A stretch of DNA of 55,445 nt, taken from assembly GCF_003402475.1 (NCBI RefSeq), contig NZ_BFAB01000020.1, positions 1 through 55,445 of the forward strand, written 5' to 3'. The notes under the pieces are model-generated. The model saw only the letters and a program-made list of their open reading frames with translations, made no database searches and had not been told where the DNA came from. The DNA comes from Mycobacterium sp. MFM001. Lineage in GTDB: Bacteria; Actinomycetota; Actinomycetes; Mycobacteriales; Mycobacteriaceae. Made by a program: the position numbers and the translations under genes. Positions 7,564 to 16,186 of this stretch are shown here, piece after piece. Within the stretch, counting starts at the first letter, position 1. The number at the start of each line of letters is the position of its first letter.

Positions 7564-8375
7564 GAACCGAGCCTAACCCGCTCATAGAACGCCAGCGCCG
7601 CGGCAGTGGCGACGTTGAGCGAGTCGGTGCCACGCGACATCGGGATACGTACCCGCAGATCGCTTGTCCGCATCGCGGCATGGCTCAGGCCCGGACCTTC
7701 GGCACCCACCAGCACCGCCACCCGTTGGTCGCCCACCGTCGACATCGCCGCCGACAGCGTCATGGCATCGCGGCCCGGCGTCATCGCAAGCAGTCGAAAG
7801 CCCTTCTTCCGCAACAGGTTCAAGTCGTGGGGCCAGTTCGTCGCACGAGCGTACGGCACCAGCAGCGCATGACCCATTGACACCCGCACCGCGCGCCGGT
7901 AGAGCGGATCGGCGCAGCCGCTGCCGAACACCACCGCGTCGACGTCGAGGCCGGCGGCGTTGCGGAAGATCGACCCCAGGTTCTCGTGGTCGTTGACGCC
8001 CTCGAGCACCGCGACCGTGCGGGCGCCGTCGAGCACCTCGGCCACGCTCGGTTCGGGAACCCGGCGTGCCGCGGCCAACACGCCGCGGTTGAGGTGAAAC
8101 CCGACCACCCGGGCCATCACGTCGGCGGAGACCCGGTAATACGGTGCCTCGCAGCCCCTCAAGTCGGCCTGCAGTTCGGCCAGTCTGCGATCGGTGCCCA
8201 ACAACGCCAGCGGCGTGAACTGGGACGCCAGCATGCGCTGCACGACGAGCACGCCCTCGGCGATCACCAGACCTTTACCGGTCGGCAGATCCGGGCGGCG
8301 ATCGATGCTGTTCAGGTCGCGGAAGTTGTCGAGCCGCGGATCGTCGGGATCGCTGACGTCGCAGACGGCGCTCAC
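7560..8375 (-). CDS. SpoU/TrmH-family RNA 2'-O-ribose methyltransferase
   Basis: A 271-residue SPOUT methyltransferase. An N-terminal RNA-binding part (about 1-100) is followed by the knotted SAM domain with the three family motifs: NDHENLGSIFRNAAG (motif 1), VLVGAEGPGLS (motif 2) and IPMSRGTDSLNVATAAALA (motif 3). It should methylate a ribose in rRNA or tRNA using SAM. The exact target is not readable. The GTG start at 8375 overlaps the MarR stop (GTGA). The frame remains open upstream but that sequence belongs to the MarR gene. It corresponds to Rv0881. Confidence 0.9.
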   Translation of the reverse strand: MSAVCDVSDPDDPRLDNFRDLNSIDRRPDLPTGKGLVIAEGVLVVQRMLASQFTPLALLGTDRRLAELQADLRGCEAPYYRVSADVMARVVGFHLNRGVLAAARRVPEPSVAEVLDGARTVAVLEGVNDHENLGSIFRNAAGLDVDAVVFGSGCADPLYRRAVRVSMGHALLVPYARATNWPHDLNLLRKKGFRLLAMTPGRDAMTLSAAMSTVGDQRVAVLVGAEGPGLSHAAMRTSDLRVRIPMSRGTDSLNVATAAALAFYERVRLGS

Positions 8376-8803
8376 GGGGTTTCGTCGACGATGGCCAGCA
8401 TCAGATCGGCGGCGTCGCGCAGGGTTTCGCGGTCGGTGCGACCCAGGCCCGCCAGTCGCTGCGCCAGCCACTCCTGGCTGGCCCGGCGTTCGGCCTCCAG
8501 CAACTCGGCGCCCGCCTCGGAGACCGACACCAGGACTTGCCGCCCGTCGTCGGGATGGGCGACCCGGTCCACGAAACCCAGTTCGGCCAGCGACGCGATC
8601 ACCCGGGTCATCGACGGCGGACGCACCCGTTCCCGGATGGCCAGCGCGCCGGGCGTCATCGGCCCTTCTTTGGCCAACGTCGACAACGCCGACAGCTGCG
8701 ACAACGAAACCGGCGACTGCGGGCGGCGAAAACGCAGTTGCCGCGACAACCGCATCACCGCCAGCGACAGGTCGCTGGCCAGCCGCGTATCGCCGTCGGT
8801 CAC
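8372..8803 (-). CDS. MarR-family transcriptional regulator
   Basis: A 143-residue winged-helix repressor. The DNA-recognition part is SLSQLSALSTLAKEGPMTPG followed by IRERVRPPSMTRVIASLAE, and the wing includes HPDDGRQVLVSVS. The GTG at 8803 is the start because a TAACCT -10 box lies 7 nt upstream and the length equals Rv0880. It is the first gene of an operon with the rRNA methyltransferase and a small membrane protein, each coupled by a GTGA overlap. It faces the divergent DUF2530 gene across 63 bp that hold both promoters, so it may repress both; that is inferred. Confidence 0.92.
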   Translation of the reverse strand: MTDGDTRLASDLSLAVMRLSRQLRFRRPQSPVSLSQLSALSTLAKEGPMTPGALAIRERVRPPSMTRVIASLAELGFVDRVAHPDDGRQVLVSVSEAGAELLEAERRASQEWLAQRLAGLGRTDRETLRDAADLMLAIVDETP

Positions 8804-8810
8804 AGCGCGA

Positions 8811-8816
8811 AGGTTA
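8811..8816 (-). promoter_or_regulatory. -10 box of the MarR operon (leaderless)
   Basis: TAACCT on the minus strand ends 7 nt before the GTG start at 8803. Confidence 0.6.
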
Positions 8817-8853
8817 CGACACAACCTCGGAGCGTCAACAGCGAACCACCGAG

Positions 8854-8859
8854 TAGCGT
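8854..8859 (+). promoter_or_regulatory. -10 box of the DUF2530 gene (leaderless)
   Basis: TAGCGT ends 7 nt before the ATG at 8867, back to back with the MarR promoter 38 bp away. Confidence 0.6.
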
Positions 8860-8866
8860 GATCTCG

Positions 8867-9139
8867 ATGTCCGAGCCCGGCTCCACCCCCAACCCGCCGA
8901 TGCTTCCCGCTGTGCTGCTGGAGGTGTGGCCAGTCGTCGGGGTCGGCGCGCTGGCCTGGCTGGGTGCGACGGTTGCTGCCTTCCTCGTGCCGGCCCTGGA
9001 CGACTGGCGGCCGGTGACGCTGGCCGGGCTGGGCGTCGGGCTGCTGGGCACCGGTATCTTTCTGTGGCAGCGCGACGCCGTCCGCCGCGGCGCGCGCGGT
9101 GCGCAAACCGGGCTCGGGCACTTGCGGACCACCAAATAG
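8867..9139 (+). CDS. DUF2530-like two-helix membrane protein
   Basis: A 90-residue protein with a Pro-rich head (SEPGSTPNPPMLP), two hydrophobic segments (about 20-42 and 50-66, separated by PALDDWRPVTL) and a basic, cytoplasm-like tail (WQRDAVRRGARGAQTG). The ATG at 8867 is supported by a leaderless promoter. It corresponds to Rv0879c. It lies 12 bp before the SRPBCC gene and is probably co-transcribed with it. The function is unknown. Confidence 0.85.
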   Translation: MSEPGSTPNPPMLPAVLLEVWPVVGVGALAWLGATVAAFLVPALDDWRPVTLAGLGVGLLGTGIFLWQRDAVRRGARGAQTGLGHLRTTK

Positions 9140-9151
9140 GAGGAACGGTCA

Positions 9152-9604
9152 ATGGCAGCGCCGCTATTGCAAGCACAGGTCGACATCAACGCGCCGGTCG
9201 CGAAGGTGTGGGAGTTGGTGTCCGACGTCCGCCGGATGCCGCAGTGGAGCCCTCAGTGCCGGTGGATGAAGCCGCTCGGCCCGGTGCGGCAGGGCACCCG
9301 CACGCTCAACCTGAACCGCCGCAACTTTCTGTTCTGGCCGACGACATGCACGCTCACCGAGGTCATTCCGGAGCAGAAGCTGGCGTTCAAGGTCAACGCC
9401 AACGGCACCATCTGGAGCTACGAGCTGCAGCCGACCCCGGAGGGCACCCGGCTGATCGAAAGCCGCCACGCCGAGAACGGCGTCAAACCGATCTCGAGCA
9501 TGACGGTGAACGCACTGATGGGCGGCGAGGACAGCTTCGAGCGCGAACTGGTCGACGGCATGAACACCTCGCTGGCCAAGATCAAAGCCGCCGCGGAAAG
9601 TTAG
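9152..9604 (+). CDS. SRPBCC (polyketide cyclase/START-like) protein
   Basis: A 150-residue helix-grip lipid-binding fold: starts with AQVDINAPVAKVWELVSDVR, then the MPQWSPQC loop, and ends with a long amphipathic helix (FERELVDGMNTSLAKIKAAAE). An AGGAGG site precedes the ATG. Such proteins bind hydrophobic ligands in the cavity; no catalytic residues can be assigned. It is one of four SRPBCC genes in the window, distinct in sequence from the three at 35.7-38.1 kb. Its stop overlaps the convergent DUF3027 gene by 4 bp. H37Rv carries PPE13 near here according to memory, so this position differs between species. Confidence 0.88.
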   Translation: MAAPLLQAQVDINAPVAKVWELVSDVRRMPQWSPQCRWMKPLGPVRQGTRTLNLNRRNFLFWPTTCTLTEVIPEQKLAFKVNANGTIWSYELQPTPEGTRLIESRHAENGVKPISSMTVNALMGGEDSFERELVDGMNTSLAKIKAAAES

Positions 9605-10374
9605 TCGTCGGTTTTCTCGACCATGTCGAGCACCCCGTCGTCGTAGGGGTCATAGGCCGGCGAACCGCTGCCCGCCGGAGCCGGGGTGTCGGAATGCGCG
9701 CCGCAGCCGTATCCGGAGTCGACGACATGCCCGTCGGCCGACATTTCATTGCCGCACACGCCGAACATCGCGCCCAGCGAACCGGCCAGCGGCAGATAGA
9801 AACCACAGTCGCGGCAGACCCGTTTGGTCGAGCGCGCCATCGGCGAGCCGGGACCGTAGTCGCCGTCGTGCCAGCGTTGGGCGGCCTCGGCGCGACCCCA
9901 GGCGCTCATCACCCGTCGCCGCCCGAACCCGACCTCGACGGCAACGTCGTCGACCTGCGGATCACCGCTTGCCAGATAGCCGGGCACCAGTCGCGGGTCG
10001 TCCGGCGGCGGCGCCAGCAGGTCGCCGGGGCTCAGATCGCCGGGCCGGACCCGCTGATCCCACGGCACCCACTCCGGCGCCAGCAACGCCGTCGGCCCCG
10101 GAATTAGCACCACCTCGCTGACGGTCGCGTGGTCGGCACCCGGGTAGGCGGCGACGACGACGGCCCACTGCCATCCCTGATATCCGGGCAGATGGGCCAG
10201 GAACCGGTGGGTGGCCGCGGTCGGATCCTCGTAGCTGACGCCGAGGTAGTCGCCCACCGTGTCGGCGCCGCTGAATTCGACGACGGCGGCGCGCGCCTGC
10301 TCGACGGCGCCGGTGAGGATCGGCCCCAGGCCTTCCGCCCACTCTGCCGTGGTCACGCTGTCCGCTGTTTCCAT
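9601..10374 (-). CDS. DUF3027 protein
   Basis: A 257-residue actinobacterial protein of unknown role, corresponding to Rv0877. Conserved blocks are VGDYLGVSYEDPTAATHRFL, LPGYQGWQWAVVVAAYPGAD and LLAPEWVPWDQRV. A C-terminal putative zinc site is formed by CRDCGFYL and later VCGNEM and YGCGAH. The ATG at 10374 fits; a TATTGA box lies 6 nt upstream on the minus strand. It diverges from the MFS transporter gene. Confidence 0.88.
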   Translation of the reverse strand: METADSVTTAEWAEGLGPILTGAVEQARAAVVEFSGADTVGDYLGVSYEDPTAATHRFLAHLPGYQGWQWAVVVAAYPGADHATVSEVVLIPGPTALLAPEWVPWDQRVRPGDLSPGDLLAPPPDDPRLVPGYLASGDPQVDDVAVEVGFGRRRVMSAWGRAEAAQRWHDGDYGPGSPMARSTKRVCRDCGFYLPLAGSLGAMFGVCGNEMSADGHVVDSGYGCGAHSDTPAPAGSGSPAYDPYDDGVLDMVEKTDD

Positions 10375-10435
10375 ACGCCTTCAATACTGCCGTAGCGACC
10401 GGATGGCCAGCCACACCGGTCACCTGCGCGCTCGA

Positions 10436-10452
10436 TCACCCGCGATGGGTGA
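10436..10452. promoter_or_regulatory. inverted repeat over the MFS gene promoter
   Basis: TCACCC-GCGAT-GGGTGA has perfect 6-bp arms and ends at the GAGAAT box that may serve as -10 for a leaderless transcript from the GTG at 10463. It is a possible operator. Confidence 0.3.
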
Positions 10453-10462
10453 GAATTGATGC

Positions 10463-12055
10463 GTGTCCGGACGCCGGCGTGATCAACCGACCCAGCACCC
10501 CGGCATGGCCAACTATCCGGCCGACGATCCCGGTTACCGCCGGCGGTCGCCGCGCGCCCCGATGCCCAGCGCCAACCGCTACCTGCCGCCGCTGCACCGC
10601 CAGCCCGAGCCCGGCCCGCGCCGCGAGCCGCCGGCCGCCGCGCGCGGCACCGAACGCATCACCGTCACCCGCGCGGCGGCGCTGCGCAGCCGCGAAATGG
10701 GTTCGCGTATGTACGGATTGGTGCATCGGGCCGCGACGGCCGACGGCGCCGACAAGTCCGGGCTGACGGCACTGACGTGGCCGGTGGTGGCGAATTCCGC
10801 GGTCGACGCCGCAATGGCCGTGGCGCTGGCCAACACGCTGTTTTTCGCGGCGGCCACCGGCGAAAGCAAGGACAGGGTTGCGCTGTACCTGTTGATCACG
10901 ATCGCGCCGTTCGCGGTGATCGCGCCGCTGATCGGCCCGGCGCTGGACCGGCTGCAGCACGGCCGGCGCGTCGCACTGGCGCTGTCGTTCGTGCTGCGCA
11001 CCGCGCTGGCCCTGGTGTTGATCGCCAACTACGACGGCTTGTCCGGCAGCTTCCCGTCCTGGGTGCTCTACCCGTGCGCGCTGGCGATGATGGTGCTGTC
11101 GAAATCCTTTTCGGTGCTGCGCAGTGCGGTGACGCCGCGGGTGATGCCGCCGACCATCGACCTGGTGCGGGTCAATTCGCGGCTGACCATGTTCGGTCTG
11201 CTGGGCGGCACCATCGCCGGCGGCGCAATCGCCAGCGGCGTCGAGTTCGTGTGCAACCACCTGTTCGAGCTGCCGGGCGCGTTGTTCGTGATCGTCGCGG
11301 TGACGCTGGCCGGCGCGTGGCTGTCGATGCGGATCCCCCGCTGGGTCGAAGTCACCGCGGGCGAGGTGCCCGCCACGCTGAGTTATCGCCGGCGCAGCGA
11401 CCCGCTGCACCGCGCGCTTCGACAACCGCTGGGCCGCAACATCATTACCTCGCTGTGGGGTAACTGCACGATCAAGGTCATGGTCGGCTTCCTGTTCTTG
11501 TATCCGGCATTTGTCGCCAAGGCGCACGACGCCAGCGGGTGGGTGCAGCTGGGCATGCTGGGGCTGATCGGGGCGGCGGCGGCGGTGGGCAATTTCGTGG
11601 GCAACTTCACCAGTGCGCGTCTGCAATTGGGCCGGCCCGCCGTGTTGGTGGTGCGCTGCACCGTCGCGGTCACCGTCGCCGCGCTGGCCGGGGCGGTGGC
11701 CGGCACCCTGGTGGTCGCGGCCGTCGCCACCTTGATCACGTCGGGGGCCAGCGCGATCGCCAAGGCGGCACTGGACGCCTCGTTGCAGGACGACCTGCCC
11801 GAGGAGTCCCGGGCGTCGGCGTTCGGCCGTTCGGAGTCAACGCTGCAACTGGCCTGGGTGCTCGGCGGCGCGCTGGGCGTGCTGGTGTACACCGAGCTGT
11901 GGATCGGGTTCACCGCTGTCAGCGCCCTGCTGATTCCTGGCCTGGCGCAGACCATCGTCAGCTTCCGTGGCGACTCGCTGATCCCGGGCTTCGGCGGCAA
12001 CCGGCCGGTGATGGTCGAGCAGGAGGGTAGCCGCGCGATGGCGACGCCGCAGTGA
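10463..12055 (+). CDS. MFS-type multi-pass membrane transporter
   Basis: A 530-residue membrane protein corresponding to Rv0876c. About 100 N-terminal residues are a Pro/Arg-rich cytoplasmic region (HPGMANYPADDPGYRRRSPR onward), then about 12 hydrophobic segments begin near residue 105, with an MFS-like loop ALDRLQHGRRVAL between helices 2 and 3. A second half-transporter begins near residue 325 and a conserved loop DDLPEESRASAFGRSESTLQL lies near 450. The substrate is unknown. The GTG start is chosen because the first ATG would remove part of the conserved N-terminus; a weak -10 box sits 6 nt before it. The downstream DUF2771 gene is coupled by a GTGA overlap. Confidence 0.88.
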   Translation: MSGRRRDQPTQHPGMANYPADDPGYRRRSPRAPMPSANRYLPPLHRQPEPGPRREPPAAARGTERITVTRAAALRSREMGSRMYGLVHRAATADGADKSGLTALTWPVVANSAVDAAMAVALANTLFFAAATGESKDRVALYLLITIAPFAVIAPLIGPALDRLQHGRRVALALSFVLRTALALVLIANYDGLSGSFPSWVLYPCALAMMVLSKSFSVLRSAVTPRVMPPTIDLVRVNSRLTMFGLLGGTIAGGAIASGVEFVCNHLFELPGALFVIVAVTLAGAWLSMRIPRWVEVTAGEVPATLSYRRRSDPLHRALRQPLGRNIITSLWGNCTIKVMVGFLFLYPAFVAKAHDASGWVQLGMLGLIGAAAAVGNFVGNFTSARLQLGRPAVLVVRCTVAVTVAALAGAVAGTLVVAAVATLITSGASAIAKAALDASLQDDLPEESRASAFGRSESTLQLAWVLGGALGVLVYTELWIGFTAVSALLIPGLAQTIVSFRGDSLIPGFGGNRPVMVEQEGSRAMATPQ

Positions 12056-12540
12056 AGCGCCCGCTCGTCGTGCTGCTCGCGGTGGTCGTGGTCGCAGCGT
12101 CGGCAGCCGCCGGGGTGGGCGCGTGGTTCCTTGCGCGCGGGCATGGTCCGTCGCGCCCCGAAATCAGCGCGTATTCGCACGGCCACCTCACCCGGGTCGG
12201 GCCGTACCTGTACTGCAACGTGCTCGACCTCACCGACTGCGACACTCCGCATGCCCAGGGCGAGCTGCCAGTGAATTCCCGTGACCCCGTGCAGCTTTCG
12301 GTGCCGACGGCGATCGGCCGCGCGCCGTGGCGGCTACTGCGGGTCTACGAGGATCCGTCTGACACCACGACCACCGTGTTCCGGCCCGGCAGCCGGCTGG
12401 CCGTCACCATTCCCACCGTCGACCCGCAGCGGGGGCGACTGACCGGGATCGCGGTGCAGTTGATGACTCTGGTCGTCGACCCCGCCGGCGAGTTGCACGA
12501 CGTCCCGCACGCCGAATGGTCGGTGCGAACGGTTTTCTAG
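12052..12540 (+). CDS. DUF2771 exported/membrane-anchored protein
   Basis: A 162-residue protein with an N-terminal hydrophobic anchor or signal (LVVLLAVVVVAASAAAGVGA, residues 5-24) and an extracytoplasmic beta-rich domain carrying two Cys (YCNVLDLTDCDTP) that likely form a disulfide. The GTG start overlaps the transporter stop (GTGA), and the length matches Rv0875c, so the two are co-translated and may act together at the membrane. The function is unknown. Confidence 0.85.
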   Translation: MKRPLVVLLAVVVVAASAAAGVGAWFLARGHGPSRPEISAYSHGHLTRVGPYLYCNVLDLTDCDTPHAQGELPVNSRDPVQLSVPTAIGRAPWRLLRVYEDPSDTTTTVFRPGSRLAVTIPTVDPQRGRLTGIAVQLMTLVVDPAGELHDVPHAEWSVRTVF

Positions 12541-12603
12541 CGCCGAACGTCGAGTTGTCAGGGGAAATCGGCCATTTCAGCACAACAAGTCGACGCTCGG
12601 CAT

Positions 12604-13599
12604 TCAAAATTGAGCGGGCACCCGTTCGCCCTCGAGCGGCGGCCCGGGCGGAGTGCCGTCACCAAATGGCCTGCCGCCCAAGGCTTCCCGGCCGTGAGGA
12701 GTGAGCCAGTTAGCCAGGTCCGGCCCCTTGGGCACTATCCCGGTGGGATTGATGTCGGTGTGCACCATGTAGTAGTGCTGCTTGATCTGGACGAAGTCGA
12801 TGGTGTCGCCGAAACCAGGCGTCTGGAACAGGTCGCGCGCATAGGCCCACAGCACCGGCATCTCGGACAGTTTGGACCGATTGCATTTGAAATGGCCGTG
12901 ATAGACCGCGTCGAACCGGGCAAGCGTGGTGAACAGCCGCACATCGGCTTCGGTGATGGTGTCGCCCACCAGGTATCGCTGCCCTGCCAGTCGATCGCTC
13001 ACCCAGTCCAGCGCGGTGAACAACCGGTCGTAGGCCGCGTCGTAAGCCTGCTGTGAGCCGGCGAACCCGCAGCGGTATACCCCGTTGTTGATCTCGGTGT
13101 AGATCCGTTGCGCCACTTCGTCGATCTCGGCGCGCAACGGCTCCGGATACAGTTGCGGGGCGCCGTCCCGATGATAGGCCGTCCATTCGGTGGAGAAGTC
13201 CAACGTGATCTGCGCGAAATCGTTGGTGACCACCGCGCCGGTCGGCACGTCGACGATCGCCGGGACGGTGATGCCCTTCGAGTAGTCGGGAAACCGCTTG
13301 AAGTAGGCGTCCTGCAGCCGCGGAATCTTGAGCACCGGGTCGACACCACCGGGGTCCAGGTCGAAAGTCCAGCTGCGCTCGTCGTGGGTGGGCCCGCAAA
13401 AGCCAATGGAGATAGCCTTTTCCAGACCTAGCAGCCGCCGCACGATAATCGCGCGATTGGCCCACGGGCAGGCCCGCGCGACGATCAGCCGGTACCGACC
13501 GGGCTCGACCGGGTAGCCGTCACGCCCGTCGGCGGTGATGCGTGTCGCGATGTAGTTGGTGTCGCGGGTGAATTCGCCGGACTGCGCGACGTAGGTCAT
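12604..13599 (-). CDS. xi-class GST-like (hydroquinone reductase-type) protein
   Basis: A 331-residue member of the ECM4/YqjG xi-class glutathione-transferase family. The thioredoxin-fold half has the catalytic CPWANR (Cys44), followed by the family-typical SFCGP-like segment (SIGFCGPTHDERSWTF) and VPAIVDVPTGAVVTND. The helical half contains NNGVYRCGFAGSQQAYDAAY and GDTITEADVRLFTTLARFD. Relatives reduce glutathionyl-hydroquinones. Mycobacteria use mycothiol, so the true thiol is probably mycothiol; this is inference. The start ATG overlaps the fadE10 stop (ATGA), making it the second gene of that operon. In H37Rv a different gene, Rv0874c, is expected here. Confidence 0.9.
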   Translation of the reverse strand: MTYVAQSGEFTRDTNYIATRITADGRDGYPVEPGRYRLIVARACPWANRAIIVRRLLGLEKAISIGFCGPTHDERSWTFDLDPGGVDPVLKIPRLQDAYFKRFPDYSKGITVPAIVDVPTGAVVTNDFAQITLDFSTEWTAYHRDGAPQLYPEPLRAEIDEVAQRIYTEINNGVYRCGFAGSQQAYDAAYDRLFTALDWVSDRLAGQRYLVGDTITEADVRLFTTLARFDAVYHGHFKCNRSKLSEMPVLWAYARDLFQTPGFGDTIDFVQIKQHYYMVHTDINPTGIVPKGPDLANWLTPHGREALGGRPFGDGTPPGPPLEGERVPAQF

Positions 13600-15533
13600 G
13601 GTTCCGATACGGTCAGGAACCGCCGCGCCAGGTTCTCCTCGGTGGACGGGCCCGGCTCCCAGTGCGCAATCCACGGCCCAGTGCCCTCGGACTGGTCGAG
13701 GACCCCCTCCTCCAGCCAGGTGTAGCTTCCCCCCAACACATTTCGGGCCAGCCCGGCATCGGTGGCATCGGTGTTGGACCACAACGCATGGAACAAGGCC
13801 TCGACCCGCAGAGTGGCCTGCTGGCAGAACGCATCGGCCAGCTCGTATGCCTGTTCGCCTTCGGCGCGATCCGAAACCCGCTGCGCCTCAGCACGAACAC
13901 ACGACGCCGCCATGGCGAACAGTTCCGCCCCGATGTCCACGACGCGGCCCAGGAATCCCTGCTTTTGCTCCAGCGCGGCCTGCCAGCGCGCCATCCCGTA
14001 GAAGGTGTTGCGGGCCAGCTTGCGTGACGAGCGCTCGACAAAACGCAGATGCGTTGCCAGCCTGCCGAAGTCGCGGTAGGTGGTCGGCAGCTGTCCTTCG
14101 CCGAAAACCAGCTGCGGCAACCACTTTGCGTAGAATCCACTGGCGCCGGCAGCAGCCTTGGCCTTCTGCCGCATATCGGCCTTGGGGTTGGCCAGGTCGC
14201 CCGCGGCGGTCAGGTGCGCATCGACCGCCTCCCGGGCGATCAGCAGCCGCATGATCTCGCTGGATCCTTCGAAGATCCGGTTGATCCGAAGGTCGCGGAC
14301 TATCTGTTCCACCGGCACCGCGCGCTCACCGCGGGCCGCCAGCGACTCGGCGCTCTCGTAGCCGCGGCCGCCGCGGATCTGCACCAGCTCGTCGGCGATC
14401 ACGCAGGCCATCTCGCTGGACCACAACTTGGCCAACGCCGCCTCGATCCGGATGTCGTTGCGGCCCTCGTCGGCCATCTGGCCGGACAGTTCCAGCACCG
14501 CCTCCAGTGCATACGTGGTCGCGGCGATGAACGAGAGCTTGTTGGCCACCGCGGCGTGCTCGCCGACCGGCTTGCCCCACTGCACCCGCTCGCACGACCA
14601 CTCCCGCGCGATCTTCAGCGACCATTTGGCGGCGCCGGCCGCCATCGCCGGAATGGACAACCGCCCGGCGTTCAGGGTTGTCAGGGCGATCTTCAGGCCG
14701 TCGCCTTCCCGCCCGATCAGGTTTTCGCGGGGAACGCGGACATTATGGAGCCGGGTCAGGCCGTTTTCGATGCCGCGCAGCCCCATGAATTTGTTGCGCC
14801 GCTCGACGGTGATGCCGGGTGAATCGGCCTCGACGACAAACGCGCTGATGCCGCCGCGGTGGCCCTCACTCTTGGGCACGCGGGCCATCACCACCAGAAG
14901 ATCGGCGACGACGCCGTTGGTGGTCCACAGCTTCACCCCGTCCAGTTCGTACGCCGCGCCGTCCTCGATGGGCGTCGCGGTCGACGCCAGCCGCGCCGGG
15001 TCGGAACCCACGTCCGGTTCGGTGAGCAGAAACGCCGATATTCCCCCGGCGGCGCACCGCGGCAAGAACTTCCGCTTCTGTTCTTCAGTCCCGGCCAGCT
15101 TGAGCGGTTCCGGCACACCGATCGACTGATGCGCGCTCAGCAGCGCACCGAAGCTCGGGTGCACCGACGACGCCATCATCAACGCCCGGTTGTAGGCGAT
15201 CTGCGACATGCCCAGGCCGCCGTACTCGGTGGGAATCTTCATGCCGAAACAGCCGAGGTCGGCCAAGCCCTTGACGTACTCGTCGGGAATCTGGGCGTCG
15301 CGCTCGATGACGGCGCCGTCGACGGTGCCGAGAAACTCCCGCAGCTTGGCCAGGAATGCCTCGGTGCGGGCGGCCTCCTCGTCGGCCGGGCGGGGAAACG
15401 GATGAATGAGCTCCAACGGGAAGCGGCCTAGGAAGAGTTCCTTGGCGAAAGATGGCTTATCCCAACCGCTTTCGCGCGACTCCTCGGCTACGGCTCTCGC
15501 CTGCTCCTCGGTGACCTGTACCTGCTGCGCCAT
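13596..15533 (-). CDS. fadE10: acyl-CoA dehydrogenase FadE10
   Basis: A 645-residue flavoprotein that oxidises acyl-CoA to 2-enoyl-CoA. Its size and C-terminal extension resemble very-long-chain enzymes. Visible family blocks are MKIPTEYGGLGMSQIAYNRA, the FAD/substrate motif AFLLTEPDVGSD, QIRGGRGYESAES and the catalytic-base region INRIFEGSSEIMRLLIA, whose Glu aligns with the active base of VLCAD-type enzymes. The ATG has an AGGAG site. A palindrome overlaps its promoter. It corresponds to Rv0873 and is coupled to the GST-like gene. Confidence 0.95.
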   Translation of the reverse strand: MAQQVQVTEEQARAVAEESRESGWDKPSFAKELFLGRFPLELIHPFPRPADEEAARTEAFLAKLREFLGTVDGAVIERDAQIPDEYVKGLADLGCFGMKIPTEYGGLGMSQIAYNRALMMASSVHPSFGALLSAHQSIGVPEPLKLAGTEEQKRKFLPRCAAGGISAFLLTEPDVGSDPARLASTATPIEDGAAYELDGVKLWTTNGVVADLLVVMARVPKSEGHRGGISAFVVEADSPGITVERRNKFMGLRGIENGLTRLHNVRVPRENLIGREGDGLKIALTTLNAGRLSIPAMAAGAAKWSLKIAREWSCERVQWGKPVGEHAAVANKLSFIAATTYALEAVLELSGQMADEGRNDIRIEAALAKLWSSEMACVIADELVQIRGGRGYESAESLAARGERAVPVEQIVRDLRINRIFEGSSEIMRLLIAREAVDAHLTAAGDLANPKADMRQKAKAAAGASGFYAKWLPQLVFGEGQLPTTYRDFGRLATHLRFVERSSRKLARNTFYGMARWQAALEQKQGFLGRVVDIGAELFAMAASCVRAEAQRVSDRAEGEQAYELADAFCQQATLRVEALFHALWSNTDATDAGLARNVLGGSYTWLEEGVLDQSEGTGPWIAHWEPGPSTEENLARRFLTVSEP

Positions 15534-15548
15534 CGGACACTCCTGGTG

Positions 15549-15573
15549 ACTAGTTTACTCGTCAGTAACTAGT
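15549..15573. promoter_or_regulatory. long imperfect palindrome (operator) at the fadE10 promoter
   Basis: Arms ACTAGTTTACT and AGTAACTAGT face each other across CGTC, with one extra T in the left arm. The minus-strand TAAACT (15552-15557) inside it is a good -10 box for fadE10 with start about 12 nt before the ATG. Size and symmetry are those of a TetR-type operator controlling acyl-CoA metabolism; the regulator is unknown. Confidence 0.6.
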
Positions 15574-15630
15574 GTTGCCCGTGGCGCGCTTCTCTACACC
15601 CGCTTTGGCGGAATGGCGCTCGCCTGAGGG

Positions 15631-16041
15631 TCAGCCGTCGAGTTCGCGGGCCACTGCCCTGACCACCTCGGAGACGCGACGGGCCGTCTTGCGATCCGGG
15701 TAGCGGCCCTTGCGCAGTTCCGGTTGCACCGTGCTTTCCAGCAGCGTGATCATGTCCTCGACCATGCCGTGCAGTTCGTCGGGGCTGTGCTTGTGTTCGG
15801 CGGCGGGTCCCTCGCGGCGGGCACGCGACAGGCTGGGCGGCGGATCAATCAGCTTGAGGCTCAATGCCTGCGGGCCCCGTCGGCCGGTGGCCACGCCGAA
15901 CTCGACGCGCTGCCCCGCCTTGAGGCCCTCGACACCTTCAGGCAACGCCGAGGAGCGGACGTAGACGTCCTCGCCGTCCTCCTGGGACAGGAAGCCGAAC
16001 CCCTTGTCCGGGTCGTACCACTTCACCTTGCCGGTCGGCAC
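15631..16041 (-). CDS. cspB: cold-shock-domain protein CspB
   Basis: A 136-residue protein: an N-terminal cold-shock domain (residues 1-67) with the RNA-binding motifs KGFGFL and VYVRSSAL, then a charged actinobacterial extension (HKHSPDELHGMVEDMITLLE and KGRYPDRKTARRVSEVVRAV). It corresponds to Rv0871. The GTG at 16041 (MPTGKVKW) is chosen since AGGTGA lies 6-7 nt before it; another in-frame GTG at 16050 would add three residues. It probably binds single-stranded nucleic acid. Confidence 0.93.
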   Translation of the reverse strand: MPTGKVKWYDPDKGFGFLSQEDGEDVYVRSSALPEGVEGLKAGQRVEFGVATGRRGPQALSLKLIDPPPSLSRARREGPAAEHKHSPDELHGMVEDMITLLESTVQPELRKGRYPDRKTARRVSEVVRAVARELDG

Positions 16042-16146
16042 TGGTCTCACCTGCTTGTCTGACGGATCCCTACACGACGAAGCGCCCCGCGAGTGCAGGA
16101 CGCGATGACTGGTGATCCTACTCGGATGCCGTGCGCACGATCACCC

Positions 16147-16158
16147 CCGATTAATCGG
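16147..16158. promoter_or_regulatory. 12-bp palindrome CCGATTAATCGG before the yccF-like gene
   Basis: The perfect palindrome abuts TAGGCT (16159-16164), a good -10 box placed 22 nt before the ATG at 16187, so a bound repressor would block this promoter. No regulator is assigned. Confidence 0.4.
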
Positions 16159-16186
16159 TAGGCTGGGCGTACCGCTGGAGGAAGAT

